Of a stretch of 64,000 nucleotides of DNA, positions 1 to 8,585 are shown one piece after another. The stretch spans positions 5,280 to 69,279 of the forward strand of contig CBDCFF010000016.1 of NCBI GenBank assembly GCA_965216225.1, read 5' to 3'. A model generated the notes under the pieces. That model searched no databases, was not told the DNA's origin, and saw nothing but the letters and a program-made list of their open reading frames with translations. Each line of letters opens with the position of its first letter. Positions within the stretch are counted from its first letter, which is position 1. This DNA is from 3107 sp965216225 (GTDB lineage Bacteria; Pseudomonadota; Alphaproteobacteria; Rhodobacterales; Rhodobacteraceae). Made by a program: the position numbers and the translations under genes.

Positions 1-132
1 CAGGTCTCGCGGCGGTGGTGGTGCAACCGGACGTGCGGGAGTTGCCTCGATCCCGACGCTCCTGGAGGCCCCGTCGGAGGCGCAAATCGCCTCGACCGGA
101 TGGGGGGTGACGGAGTAGCGTTGGGTGGCCAT
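1..132 (-). CDS. Start of an ORF downstream of hsdM, cut by the window edge
   Basis: An ATG at 132 (minus strand) follows a strong GGGAGG ribosome binding site just past the original hsdM stop. The first residues read MATQRYSVTPHPVE, which I recognise as like the start of DUF262-type proteins found beside type I restriction genes. The following 29 residues are proline/alanine-rich and do not continue into the usual DUF262 sequence, so this may be a decayed copy. The frame is the same as the shifted hsdM frame, so a ribosome reading damaged hsdM would run straight into it. Function is not established. Confidence 0.3.
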   Translation of the reverse strand, partial: MATQRYSVTPHPVEAICASDGASRSVGIEATPARPVAPPPPRDL

Positions 133-134
133 GC

Positions 135-2184
135 TCAGTGACCTCCCGTCAGAACGTCTTCGAGCAGGCCTTCGGTTTCCTGCTCTAGCGCACGGATGTC
201 GGCTTCGATCTCCTGGAGCGTCCGCAGCATGAGGAAGGACTTCTCGGCGGAAGAAGGCCTCGATGCCCCCATCTTCCAGAAACGGCACCTGCTCGGTGTC
301 CCTCAATTCCGTGTCCGGCTCGTACTCGATGATCGCCGGTTTGCCGCCGACGGTCCGATGGTGGTTGCCGTGCAGCGCGTCGGTCCCGGCATCGGCACCC
401 GCCTTAATCTTGGACACCTTCTTGATGACCGGTTCAGCCCCTGCATCCTTGATGCCTGGTCCCGCCATCAGGAGCTTCTGGCGCTTGGCCGTCATACGGA
501 CGCCGCGCTTGCCCGCCACGGCTTCAGCTTCTTCAAGGAATCGGTTGAAATCGAGATGGGGGCCTTCGCCAAGCCGCTCGGCCACCGCTTCCACAACGCC
601 AATGAGGGGGTTTTCCGCTGCCTCCGCGCACGCCTTTGCGAAGCGACGCTGCGCGCTCGCCGACAGTTCGACCTTCAAGCGCAGCGGCCGCTCGACTGTC
701 ACCTTCCAGTAACCGAACGCCGCGTTGGGAAAGATCTTCGACTGCTCGCTTTCCTTGCTGTTGAGGAAGCTGTTGCAGATGCGCCTGATGTCGTCCGGCC
801 CGAGAACGCAGTTCTTCTTGCCAAGGTTCTTGCGCAGCGGTTTGAACCACGCCGTTGCGTCGATCAGCTGGACCTTGCCCTTACGGGACTCTGCCTTGCG
901 ATTGCTGAGCACCCAGATGTAGGTCGCGATGCCGGTGTTGTAGAAGATGTTCAGCGGCAGCGCGATGATGGCTTCGAGCCAGTCGTTCTCGATGACCCAA
1001 CGCCGCACGTTGCTCTCGCCCGAGCCCGCATCACCGGTGAACAGCGATGAGCCGTTGTGGACCTCGGCGATGCGGCTGCCGACCTTGGTGGCCTTCTTCA
1101 TCTTGTTCAGCATGTTGGCCAGAAACACCATCTGACCGTCGCTGGAGCGCGTGATCAGACTGTACTCGGGATTGCCACCGTGCTCGATTACGAAACGTGG
1201 GTCGGCAATGTCCTTCTTGCCGCCGAGCCGGTCGAGGTCGGATTTCCAGCTCTTGCCGTAGGGCGGATTGGAGAGCATGAAATCGAACTCTTGGGACGGA
1301 AACGCATCGCTGGAGAGGGTCGAGCCGTACTTCATGTTTTCGGCTTCGGCGCCTTCACCCTTGAGGATGAGGTCCGCCTTGCTGATGGCGAAGGTCTCTG
1401 GGTTGACCTCCTGCCCGTACAGATGGACGGACACTTCCTTGCCGTGGTCGTCTGCCAGCTTTACGAGGGTTTCTTCCGCGACTGTCAGCATGCCGCCCGT
1501 GCCGCAGGCACCGTCATAAACAAGATAGGTGCCAGACTGAATCTCGTCCGCGATCGGCATGAAAATCAGGTACGCCATCAGTTCCACCACGTCACGCGGA
1601 GTGAAGTGCTCTCCGGCCTCCTCGTTGTTCTCTTCGTTGAACCGCCTGATCAGTTCCTCGAAAATTGTTCCCATGGAGTGGTTGTCGAGACCCGGCAGGC
1701 GCACACAGCCGTCCTGGTGCAACACGGGCTTGGGGCTGAGATTGACCGACGGATCGAGGAACTTTTCGATCAGGAAGCCGAGCGCGTCCGCTTCGACAAG
1801 CGTCGGGATCTGATTGCGGAACTTGAACTTGTCGAGCACCTCCTGAACATTAGGGGAAAAGCCGTCGAGATAGGCCTCGAAGTCCGACTTCAGCTGCTGG
1901 CGGCGCGCTCGAGATGTAAGATCGCGAAGTCGGAACTGCGATGTGTTGTAGAAAGCTTCGCTCGACGCCTGGCAAAGAGCCGCGTGCTGGTTGGCGACCC
2001 CTGCTTTGTCTAACTGTGCTTTCATGGCCAGAACCGCATCCTTGGTAGGTTCAAGGACAGCATCGAGTCGGCGAATAACAGTCATCGGCAGAATGACGTC
2101 CCGATATTTTCCGCGAACATAGACATCGCGCAGAACATCGTCGGCAATGTTCCAGATAAAGTTGCTTATGTTCAGATCGCTCAC
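135..2184 (-). pseudogene. hsdM: Type I restriction-modification methyltransferase subunit HsdM, C-terminal frameshift
   Basis: Adenine-N6 methyltransferase subunit of a type I restriction-modification system. Translation starts at GTG 2184 behind GAGGGGG. The protein shows an N-terminal HsdM helical region, the AdoMet site DGACGTGGML and the catalytic NPPYGKSW motif (bases about 1250-1275). The frame is open from 2184 to the window edge, but after FFRREVLPH near base 215 it degenerates. The expected C-terminus (LRTLQEIEADIRALEQETEG, then GLLEDVLTGGH and TGA at 135-137) lies in another frame. The roughly 25-30 residues normally between these segments are missing. This is best explained by a deletion with frameshift. 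The HTH gene lies 22 bp upstream. The methylase core is intact, so residual activity cannot be excluded. Confidence 0.85.
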
Positions 2185-2206
2185 TCTTGCCCCCTCAAGC
2201 CTTTTT

Positions 2207-2395
2207 CTATGCAGCTTTTTTCTGCAAATCGATCCAGCTATCGAGGTCCGATCTCTTGAAGCGCCATGCGCCGACTACCTTGAACCCCGGCAGATCGCCG
2301 CGCTTGGCAAGCCGATAAACCGTCTTTTCATCGACGTTCAGGTAGCCAGCCACATCTCGCACGGTCATGGCCTGGTCAGCCGCATCCGCCATCAT
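2207..2395 (-). CDS. Excisionase-family helix-turn-helix DNA-binding protein
   Basis: A 62-residue protein made almost entirely of a MerR/excisionase-like winged helix (HTH_17 type). MTVRDVAGYLNVDEKTVYRLAKR forms the HTH and the wing ends in VVGAWRFKRSDLDSWI. Such small proteins commonly precede type I restriction-modification genes and probably bind DNA to control the operon. It is 22 bp upstream of hsdM on the same strand, so co-transcription is likely. The alternative role, directionality factor of an integrated element, is not supported because no integrase is visible nearby. Confidence 0.75.
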   Translation of the reverse strand: MMADAADQAMTVRDVAGYLNVDEKTVYRLAKRGDLPGFKVVGAWRFKRSDLDSWIDLQKKAA

Positions 2396-2515
2396 CGGGC
2401 CCTCACTATTTACTCAGACCATAGCAGGGCAATCTGGGGCAAACCAGTCCAATGACGGCCAATGCTATTCGGGGATTTCCACCTGTGGGTGCGACCTTCA
2501 GAGGCCAACTTGACA

Positions 2516-3487
2516 TTACGTGTCACATCCCGGAAGGTAGTATGGCTGTTTTTTGAACAGTTCCGGCTTGAGTTTGTGCCAGTCCTTCATGGCCTGCAAG
2601 GGCGTTCTGGTGCTCAATGCCGACTGAGGAAACTGCTGGTTGTAGAGCCAGACATAGCGGTGCAGCGTTGTCTCCAGGTTTTCGCCGGAACGGAAGTGAT
2701 GGCTTTGGAGCACCTCCTCGATGCGGCCGTTGAACCTCTCGACCATGCCGTTGGTTTGGGGCGACTTCGGCGGGGTCAAGCGGTGGTCGATATCAAGGTC
2801 TGCGCAAAGCGCATCGAACGCATGCGCGCCGGTTGCAGCGCGTTTGCGTAGACCAAACAGCCGGTCGGTGAACTCCTTGCCGTTATCGGTCAACACAGTG
2901 CGGATGCAAATCGGGCAGGCCCGTTCCAGATCGCGCAGGAAGCGGCGGGCGTTGGCGGCAGTCCTGGCTTTGAAGACACGAATGAAGACCCAACGCGTCG
3001 CCCGGTCGATGGCCACGAAAAGATAGCGGCGCGAGGTTTCATCGGCCATTTGCGGTAGGTATTTCAGGTCGATGTGTATGTATCCTGGCTCGTAGGCCTT
3101 GAAGGCGCTGTGCTTCGGCTTCGGTGCTTTGGCCTTCAGATCGCGTAGGTTTCCCACACCATGACGACGAAGGCAGCGGTCCAGGCCAGAGCGCGAGGCA
3201 TTCGGATTCAGGAACTCTCGCACCACCGCCAGCAGGTCGTCGAGTGATACCAGCAGCGTCCTGCGCAAGGTCACCGCAACCGCCTCTTGCGCCGGTGTCA
3301 GCGTGGTTTGCAGCCGGTGTGGCGTGTGGCTGCGATCCTCGACGCCATCGCGGCGCCGCCATTTGTAGACAGTCTGCTCGGTCGTCCCGTATCGCTCCGC
3401 CAAGATGGAAGCAGACGCATCACTGGCCTGGAGGGCCGACCGAACCTTCGGCGTCGTTGTAGCCTGCTTGTGAAGTTGGATCACCAT
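2516..3487 (-). CDS. IS481-family transposase, copy 1
   Basis: DDE transposase of IS481 copy 1. An N-terminal HTH region (KVRSALQASDASASILAERY) is followed by an rve/DDE core with YIHIDLKYLP, VLTDNGKEF and NGMVERFNGRIEE. The preferred start is MVIQLHK at 3487; an in-frame start nine codons upstream is possible. It is nearly identical to the copy at 24158-25129 (Asn for Asp in ENLETT, Asp for Gly in RDLERA). The stop codon TAA is not inside the element: the last element base plus CG gives ACG and the flanking TAA terminates. Apparently intact. Confidence 0.93.
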   Translation of the reverse strand: MVIQLHKQATTTPKVRSALQASDASASILAERYGTTEQTVYKWRRRDGVEDRSHTPHRLQTTLTPAQEAVAVTLRRTLLVSLDDLLAVVREFLNPNASRSGLDRCLRRHGVGNLRDLKAKAPKPKHSAFKAYEPGYIHIDLKYLPQMADETSRRYLFVAIDRATRWVFIRVFKARTAANARRFLRDLERACPICIRTVLTDNGKEFTDRLFGLRKRAATGAHAFDALCADLDIDHRLTPPKSPQTNGMVERFNGRIEEVLQSHHFRSGENLETTLHRYVWLYNQQFPQSALSTRTPLQAMKDWHKLKPELFKKQPYYLPGCDT

Positions 3488-3579
3488 GGTCGCACCCCGT
3501 CCCGAATGTCCCACAGAACCGACCTTGCCATGAAAAGGGCAGATCGCCGAGGGGAAATATGATCATACGGGATGGAACA
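2521..3579 (-). mobile_element. IS481-family element, copy 1 (1059 bp)
   Basis: Ends are TGTCACATCCCGG at 2521 and CCGGGATGGAACA-type at 3579 (TGTTCCATCCCG read inward). Length is exactly 1059 bp, the same as the copies at 24066-25124 and 56571-57629. The left flank is unique DNA upstream of the HTH gene; the right flank is the middle of an IS256-family transposase gene. The flanking hexamers (ATTACG and TCTATG) differ, so this copy no longer sits between its own target duplication and marks a rearrangement junction. Confidence 0.92.
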
Positions 3580-3813
3580 TCTATGTCTGGGCCGATGGTG
3601 TCTATTTCCAACCGCGTATGGAAGAGCAGAAACAATGCGTTCTGGTGCTGATCGGCGCGGATGAGTGGGGCCGCAAGGAGGTTCTGGGGCTCACCGACGG
3701 CTACCGTGAAAGCACGCAGAGTTGGCGCGAGTTGCTGCTCGATCTCAAGCGTCGCGGGCTGTCCCACGCCCCCGATCTGGCCATTGGCGACGGCGCCCCA
3801 AGGGTTACGGGGG

Positions 3814-5190
3814 GAGTTATAGCCGAAAGTTGGTGATGGCCCTGATGGGCGGCATATCATGGCGTTGTTCACACGCCGCAATTCTCAGCAGAGAAAAGGA
3901 TATGCCACATGACGAAGTCTACCATCACGCCGTTGCCCGGTCCATCGGGATTTTCGTCTGACCCGCTGACCGACATCCTGCAAACCGGCGCGCGCCAACT
4001 GCTCAAACAGGCGGTGGAAGCGGAATTGGCCACACTCCTCGCCGCCCATGCCCGCGAGGTGACGGACGACGGCCGTGCGCGGCTGGTGCGCCATGGTCAT
4101 CTGCCCGAGCGCGAGGTCATGACCGGCATCGGCCCGGTACCAGTGAAGGTGCCGCGGATGCGGGACCGGGGCAATGTGGACGAAAAGATCCGTTTCGCCT
4201 CGTCGATCTTGCCGCCCTGGCTGCGCAAGACCAGATCGATTGAGGAACTGCTGCCGTGGCTCTATCTCAAGGGCATTTCCACGGGCGACTTCCAGGAGGC
4301 TCTTGGGGCGCTGTTGGGGCCGAACGCGGCAGGGCTTTCATCGAGCACCATCTCGCGATTGAAAGCGGACTGGGGGGCGGAGTATGAACGCTGGCAGCGC
4401 CGCGATCTCAGTGCCCGGCGTTTCGTCTATGTCTGGGCCGATGGTGTCTATTTCCAACCGCGTATGGAAGAGCAGAAACAATGCGTTCTGGTGCTGATCG
4501 GCGCGGATGAGTGGGGCCGCAAGGAGGTTCTGGGCCTCACCGACGGCTACCGTGAAAGCACGCAGAGTTGGCGCGAGTTGCTGCTCGATCTCAAGCGTCG
4601 CGGGCTGTCCCACGCCCCCGATCTGGCCATTGGCGACGGTGCCTTGGGGTTCTGGGCGGCGCTGCGCGAAGTCTTCGGCAGCACCCGGGAACAACGGTGC
4701 TGGGTTCACAAGACCGGAAACGTTCTCAATGCCATGCCCAAATCGGTGCAGGCCAAAGCCAAGGGCCACCTGCATGATATCTGGCAGGCGGAAACGAAGA
4801 CCGAAGCCGGGGCCGCCTTCGATTTCTTCGTGGAAACCTACGGCGCGAAATATGACAAGGCGGTTGGGAAACTGACCAAAGACCGGGCTGTGCTGCTCTC
4901 CTTCTACGGCTTCCCTGCTGAGCACTGGAAGCACATCCGAACCACGAACCCGATCGAGAGCACCTTCGCCACCGTCCGCCACCGCACCGGCAAAACCAAA
5001 GGCTGCCTGAGCCGCAGGACCGGGTTGGCCATGGCATTCAAGCTGATGATGTCAGCGCAAGGAAAATGGCGAAAGCTCGACGGCGCCAACCGCATGCCAG
5101 AGATCATTGAAGGGGTTGAGTTCACAGACGGGATCAAGCAAATTCACCACGCCGCCTGATCACACCATCACCAACTTTCGGGCATAGCTC
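3814..5190 (+). mobile_element. IS256-family element copy A, complete, nested in copy B (1377 bp)
   Basis: Left end GAGTTATAGCCGAAAGTTGG at 3814 and right end (inward) GAGCTATGCCCGAAAGTTGG at 5190 are imperfect inverted repeats. The 9-bp direct repeat TTACGGGGG flanks the element at 3805-3813 and 5191-5199, the duplication size expected for IS256. The host sequence on both sides is the transposase gene of a sibling copy, so this element jumped into its own relative. It carries one intact transposase gene and is the best candidate for an active member of this family here. Confidence 0.93.
3909..5159 (+). CDS. IS256-family (mutator type) transposase, intact
   Basis: 416 residues, the normal length for IS256 transposases. 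The start MTKSTITPLPGPSG at 3909 matches copy C. DDE core segments include VYVWADGVYFQ, DLAIGDGALGFWAAL, QRCWVHKTGNVLN and the C-terminal TTNPIESTFATVRHRT with the catalytic Glu. In copies B and C the DGALGFW segment is replaced by a rearranged GC-rich sequence, so only this copy has the ancestral active-site neighbourhood. It is complete and uninterrupted. Confidence 0.95.
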   Translation: MTKSTITPLPGPSGFSSDPLTDILQTGARQLLKQAVEAELATLLAAHAREVTDDGRARLVRHGHLPEREVMTGIGPVPVKVPRMRDRGNVDEKIRFASSILPPWLRKTRSIEELLPWLYLKGISTGDFQEALGALLGPNAAGLSSSTISRLKADWGAEYERWQRRDLSARRFVYVWADGVYFQPRMEEQKQCVLVLIGADEWGRKEVLGLTDGYRESTQSWRELLLDLKRRGLSHAPDLAIGDGALGFWAALREVFGSTREQRCWVHKTGNVLNAMPKSVQAKAKGHLHDIWQAETKTEAGAAFDFFVETYGAKYDKAVGKLTKDRAVLLSFYGFPAEHWKHIRTTNPIESTFATVRHRTGKTKGCLSRRTGLAMAFKLMMSAQGKWRKLDGANRMPEIIEGVEFTDGIKQIHHAA

Positions 5191-5746
5191 TTACGGGGGT
5201 TCCGGGCGGCGCTGCGCGAAGTCTTCGGCAGCACCCCGGAACAACGCTGTTGGGTTCACAAGACCGGAAACGTTCTCAATGCCATGCCCAAATCGGTGCA
5301 GGCCAAAGCCAAGGGCCACCTGCATGATATCTGGCAGGCGGAAACGAAGACCGAAGCCGGGGCCGCCTTCGATTTCTTCGTGGAAACCTGTGGCGCGAAA
5401 TATGACAAGGCGGTTGGGAAACTGACCAAAGACCGGGCTGTGCTGCTCTCCTTCTACGGCTTCCCTGCTGAGCACTGGAAGCACATCCGAACCACGAACC
5501 CGATCGAGAGCACCTTCGCCACCGTCCGCCACCGCACCGGCAAAACCAAAGGCTGCCTGAGCCGCAAGACCGGGTTGGCCATGGCATTCAAGCTGATGAT
5601 GTCAGCGCAAGGAAAATGGCGAAAGCTCGACGGCGCCAACCGCATGCCAGAGATCATTGAAGGGGTTGAGTTCACAGACGGGATCAAGCAAATTCAAAAC
5701 GCCGCCTGATCTCACCATCACCAACTTTCGGGCATAGCTCGCCATG

Positions 5747-5992
5747 TCAGCGGACATGCTTCTCGTGCATCCGCTTCAGGAAGGCATTGCTGTCGAATGG
5801 GCGCGGCTCGCCTGATTGTTCGCCCGCGATCAACGCATCCTGCAAGGCCCTCACCCTGGTTTCATGCTCTTCAAGAAGGCGAAGGCCAGCCCGCACAACG
5901 TCGCTTGCCGACCCATAGCGGCCAGTCTGCACCTGCGCATCAATGAAGCTGGCGAAGTGGCCGCCCAATGACATGGATGTGTTTTTTGCCAT
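5747..5992 (-). CDS. parD: ParD-family antitoxin, toxin partner lost
   Basis: 81-residue antitoxin of a type II ParDE system. The N-terminal ribbon-helix-helix is MSLGGHFASFIDAQVQTGRY, then GSASDVVRAGLRLLEEHE, followed by an acidic/basic tail that would wrap the toxin. The start is ATG 5992; a longer in-frame ORF reaching 6613 is antisense to the cas3 fragment and is rejected. In ParDE operons the toxin follows directly. Here an ATG sits two bases after the ParD stop (5743-5745), but IS256 copy B begins at 5740, so no toxin remains. A 7-bp-arm palindrome upstream (6017-6033) is a plausible autoregulatory operator. Confidence 0.8.
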   Translation of the reverse strand: MAKNTSMSLGGHFASFIDAQVQTGRYGSASDVVRAGLRLLEEHETRVRALQDALIAGEQSGEPRPFDSNAFLKRMHEKHVR

Positions 5993-6016
5993 GATGCACC
6001 TCCTGAGAACTGATTT

Positions 6017-6033
6017 ATACCAACATTTGGTAT
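6017..6033. promoter_or_regulatory. Palindromic operator candidate upstream of parD
   Basis: ATACCAA and TTGGTAT form perfect 7-bp arms around CAT, 24 bp upstream of the parD start codon in an AT-rich promoter-like stretch. Ribbon-helix-helix antitoxins repress their own operons through such short palindromes; binding here is inferred from position. Confidence 0.5.
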
Positions 6034-6274
6034 TTTTCAATGGCTCACACGACTTCCGTATGCTGCCGCTGCCCCCGAAAATCCGCATGGATGCGTGCGC
6101 TGCGGCGCGTGGTGTCACGTCGTGCATTCCGGCAAGTGCGGACACTGGCATCATCGGAAGTGCCGCAATTGACCGAGAATCCAGGTTGGCTATATTGGCA
6201 GACACAATATTCGGATAACGTTGGTTCCCGCCGTTGGCTGAATACTTCCGTCGCCGTTCAGGAAGGTGAATTCC

Positions 6275-6738
6275 ATGCTGTATGCGCATTCCCGAAAGGG
6301 CGCCGGAATGGATAGCTGGGAACCTCTTGAGCAACATCTGCAAAACGTTGCCCGTACTGCCGGAAGCAATGCGTCGGCTTTCGGAGCTTCTCCAATAGGT
6401 GAAATTGCCGGTTGGCTTCACGATCTCGGCAAAGTCAAGCCGGGATTTCAGGCAAAGCTGCGCAGCGAGAAAAACGACACTCCGCACAGTGGGGAAGCGG
6501 CGCGACATGCAGCCGAGGTGTTCCCGGGACTCGGCCGGATTATGGCTTATTGTATTGCGGGGCATCATGCGGGATGTGACAGCTAACGGGAACATGCGGT
6601 CGAACAGTCGCACGTCTACACCATTATGCGAACGACTGGCTCAAGCGGAAAAGGTCTGCCTTCCCGATTGGCTTTGCCTGCCCAAAATCAAGATGCCGGT
6701 TCCTTTTGCCGATCTTCAGGCGCAGAAACAGAACCACT
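6275..6738 (+). pseudogene. cas3: 5' fragment of cas3 (HD nuclease domain), type I CRISPR-Cas relic
   Basis: Reads as the N-terminal HD-nuclease part of Cas3: MLYAHSRKGAGMDSWEPL, the metal-binding LHDLGK, and IAGHHAG. The start at 6275 has an AGGAAGG site upstream. After HHAGC the frame stops (TAA at 6584). The continuing homology (CERLAQAEKVCLPDWL, PKIKMPVPFADLQ) is in another frame, so there is a frameshift near 6570. The gene is then cut by the IS66 end at 6739; the helicase domains and all other cas genes are absent. The HD region resembles the long Cas3 of subtype I-C operons, where cas3 is first, but subtype cannot be fixed. No CRISPR array is present in the window. Confidence 0.72.
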
Positions 6739-6812
6739 GTAAGCGTCCGGCGAACCCGTTCTTAACGCTCTTTGTGAATGCTGCGAGTCTATGCGTTGAT
6801 TTCGGTCGATAA

Positions 6813-6836
6813 GCGTCCGCCTAAATAAGCGGACAC
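6813..6836 (+). repeat. Inverted repeat upstream of IS66 tnpA (copy E)
   Basis: GCGTCCGC, 8-base loop CTAAATAA, GCGGACAC; it ends two bases before the tnpA ATG at 6839. The same architecture with different, compensating arm bases precedes tnpA in the other two IS66 copies (12933-12956 and 21290-21313). It may be a repressor site or an mRNA hairpin limiting tnpA translation. Confidence 0.6.
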
Positions 6837-6838
6837 GT

Positions 6839-7180
6839 ATGATGGCAGGGAACGGTCGCCGAGGGCGGTATACAGACAAGTTTAAGCGGCAGGTTTTGGC
6901 TGAGACTTTTGAACCGGGCGCATCTGTTGCTGCAGTGGCGCGCAAACATGATCTCAATGCGAACATGTTGTTTGGCTGGCGCCCGGACCCGCGCTTTGTA
7001 CCAGCCGCGCGCGACCTTGCGTCCTTTTTGCCTGTTGAGGTGCAAGCAACAGACGTGGCCCTTGCACCATCGAGCCGTATCGTCCTCGATGTAGCACTTG
7101 CCTCGGGCCATCGTTTGCACTTCAACAGTGGTGTTGAGCATTCAGTATTGGTCGCACTCCTACGCGATCTTTCTGCATGA
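6839..7180 (+). CDS. tnpA: IS66 TnpA (accessory, HTH)
   Basis: 113 residues, with an N-terminal HTH of the transposase_8 type (RYTDKFKRQVLAETFEPGAS, AVARKHDLNANMLFGW) and a variable C-terminal half. TnpA of IS66 elements is a small DNA-binding protein needed together with TnpB and TnpC. Two ATGs (6839, 6842) are possible. Its stop overlaps the tnpB ATG (7177) by four bases, so the two are translationally coupled. Confidence 0.85.
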   Translation: MMAGNGRRGRYTDKFKRQVLAETFEPGASVAAVARKHDLNANMLFGWRPDPRFVPAARDLASFLPVEVQATDVALAPSSRIVLDVALASGHRLHFNSGVEHSVLVALLRDLSA

Positions 7181-7644
7181 TCCCGGTCCCGAGCAACACG
7201 CGGATTTGGCTGGCCGCTGGCGTGACGGACATGCGGCGCGGCTTCAACACCTTGGCGGCACAGACCGAGAAGGTCTTGGCTGAGAACCCTTGTTCGGGCC
7301 ATCTATTTGTGTTTCGTGGCCGCCGTGGTGATCTGCTCAAGATTATCTGGTGGGACAGCCAGGGCGGATGCCTGTTTAGCAAACGGTTGGAGAAAGGCCG
7401 TTTCGTTTGGCCTGCCGCCAGGGAGGGTAAAATCAGCCTCACGGGTGCGCAGCTATCGATGCTACTGGAAGGGATCGATTGGCGGATGCCCCAAAAGACG
7501 TGGCGGCCATTATCCGCTGGTCAGGCGCTCGTCGTGGTCATCTTATCTCTTTCCGGATTCCCGTCTTTGGGTTGTTTTGCTATATCTCAAACCATGCTGA
7601 ACACCCTTGACACCTTGCCGGACGACCCTGCCGAACTGCGTGTC
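7177..7644 (+). CDS. tnpB: IS66 TnpB, lacking its normal stop and running into tnpC
   Basis: The first 115 residues are a standard TnpB (MIPVPSNTRIWLAAGVTDMRRG, LFVFRGRRGDLLKIIWWD, LLEGIDWRMP, TWRPLSAG). Both other copies stop right after WRPLxxG; this one has no stop and reads through the short spacer into MLNTLDTLPDD, the start of TnpC (ATG 7594, same frame). Without the IS256 insertion at 7645 it would give a TnpB-TnpC fusion. As it stands, translation ends within IS256 copy C at 7701. Confidence 0.8.
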
Positions 7645-8585
7645 GAGCTATGCCCGAAAGTTGGTGATGGTGTGATCAGGCGGCGTTTTGAATTTGCTTG
7701 ATCCCGTCTGTGAACTCAACCCCTTCAATGATCTCTGGCATGCGGTTGGCGCCGTCGAGCTTTCGCCACTTGGCCTGCGCTGACATCATCAGCTTGAATG
7801 CCATGGCCAACCCGGTCTTGCGGCTCAGGCAGCCTTTGGTTTTGCCGGTGCGGTGGCGGACGGTGGCGAAGGTACTCTCGATCGGGTTCGTGGTTCGGAT
7901 GTGCTTCCAGTGCTCAGCAGGGAAGCCGTAGAAGGAGAGCAGCACAGCCCGGTCTTTGGTCAGTTTCCCAACCGCCTTGTCATATTTCGCGCCGTAGGTT
8001 TCCACGAAGAAATCGAAGGCGGCCCCGGCTTCGGTCTTCGTTTCCGCCTGCCAGATATCATGCAGGTGGCCCTTGGCTTTGGCCTGCACCGATTTGGGCA
8101 TGGCATTGAGAACGTTTCCGGTCTTGTGAACCCAGCACCGTTGTTCCCGGGTGCTGCCGAAGACTTCGCGCAGCGCCGCCCGGAACCCCCGTAACCCCCG
8201 TAACCTTGGGGCGCCGTCGCCAATGGCCAGATCGGGGGCGTGGGACAGCCCGCGACGCTTGAGATCGAGCAGCAACTCGCGCCAACTCTGCGTGCTTTCA
8301 CGGTAGCCGTCGGTGAGGCCCAGAACCTCCTTGCGGCCCCACTCATCCGCGCCGATCAGCACCAGAACGCATTGTTTCTGCTCTTCCATACGCGGTTGGA
8401 AATAGACACCATCGGCCCAGACACAGACGAAACGCCGGGCACTGAGATCGCGGCGCTGCCAGCGTTCATACTCCGCCCCCCAGTCCGCTTTCAATCGCGA
8501 GATGGTGCTCGATGAAAGCCCTGCCGCGTTCGGCCCCAACAGCGCCCCAAGAGCCTCCTGGAAGTCGCCCGTGGAAATGCCCTTG

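Larger units (their letters stand above)
3580..5740 (+). mobile_element. IS256-family element copy B, 5' truncated and split by copy A
   Basis: Remnant of an IS256-family element whose 5' part ends at the IS481 junction (3579/3580). Bases 3580-3813 encode the middle of the transposase (YVWADGVYFQPRMEEQKQCV onward), and 5200-5709 encode the C-terminus, closed by the inverted repeat ending at 5740. Copy A of the same element is inserted between them, bounded by TTACGGGGG at 3805-3813 and 5191-5199. The reading frame around the site is shifted even without copy A, so this copy is dead. Its right end abuts the ATG of a lost parE-like gene. Confidence 0.88.

Noticed and set aside
3420..3881. Minus-strand ORF of 153 codons across the IS481/IS256 junction
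   Set aside because: Chance frame antisense to transposase fragments of two different elements.
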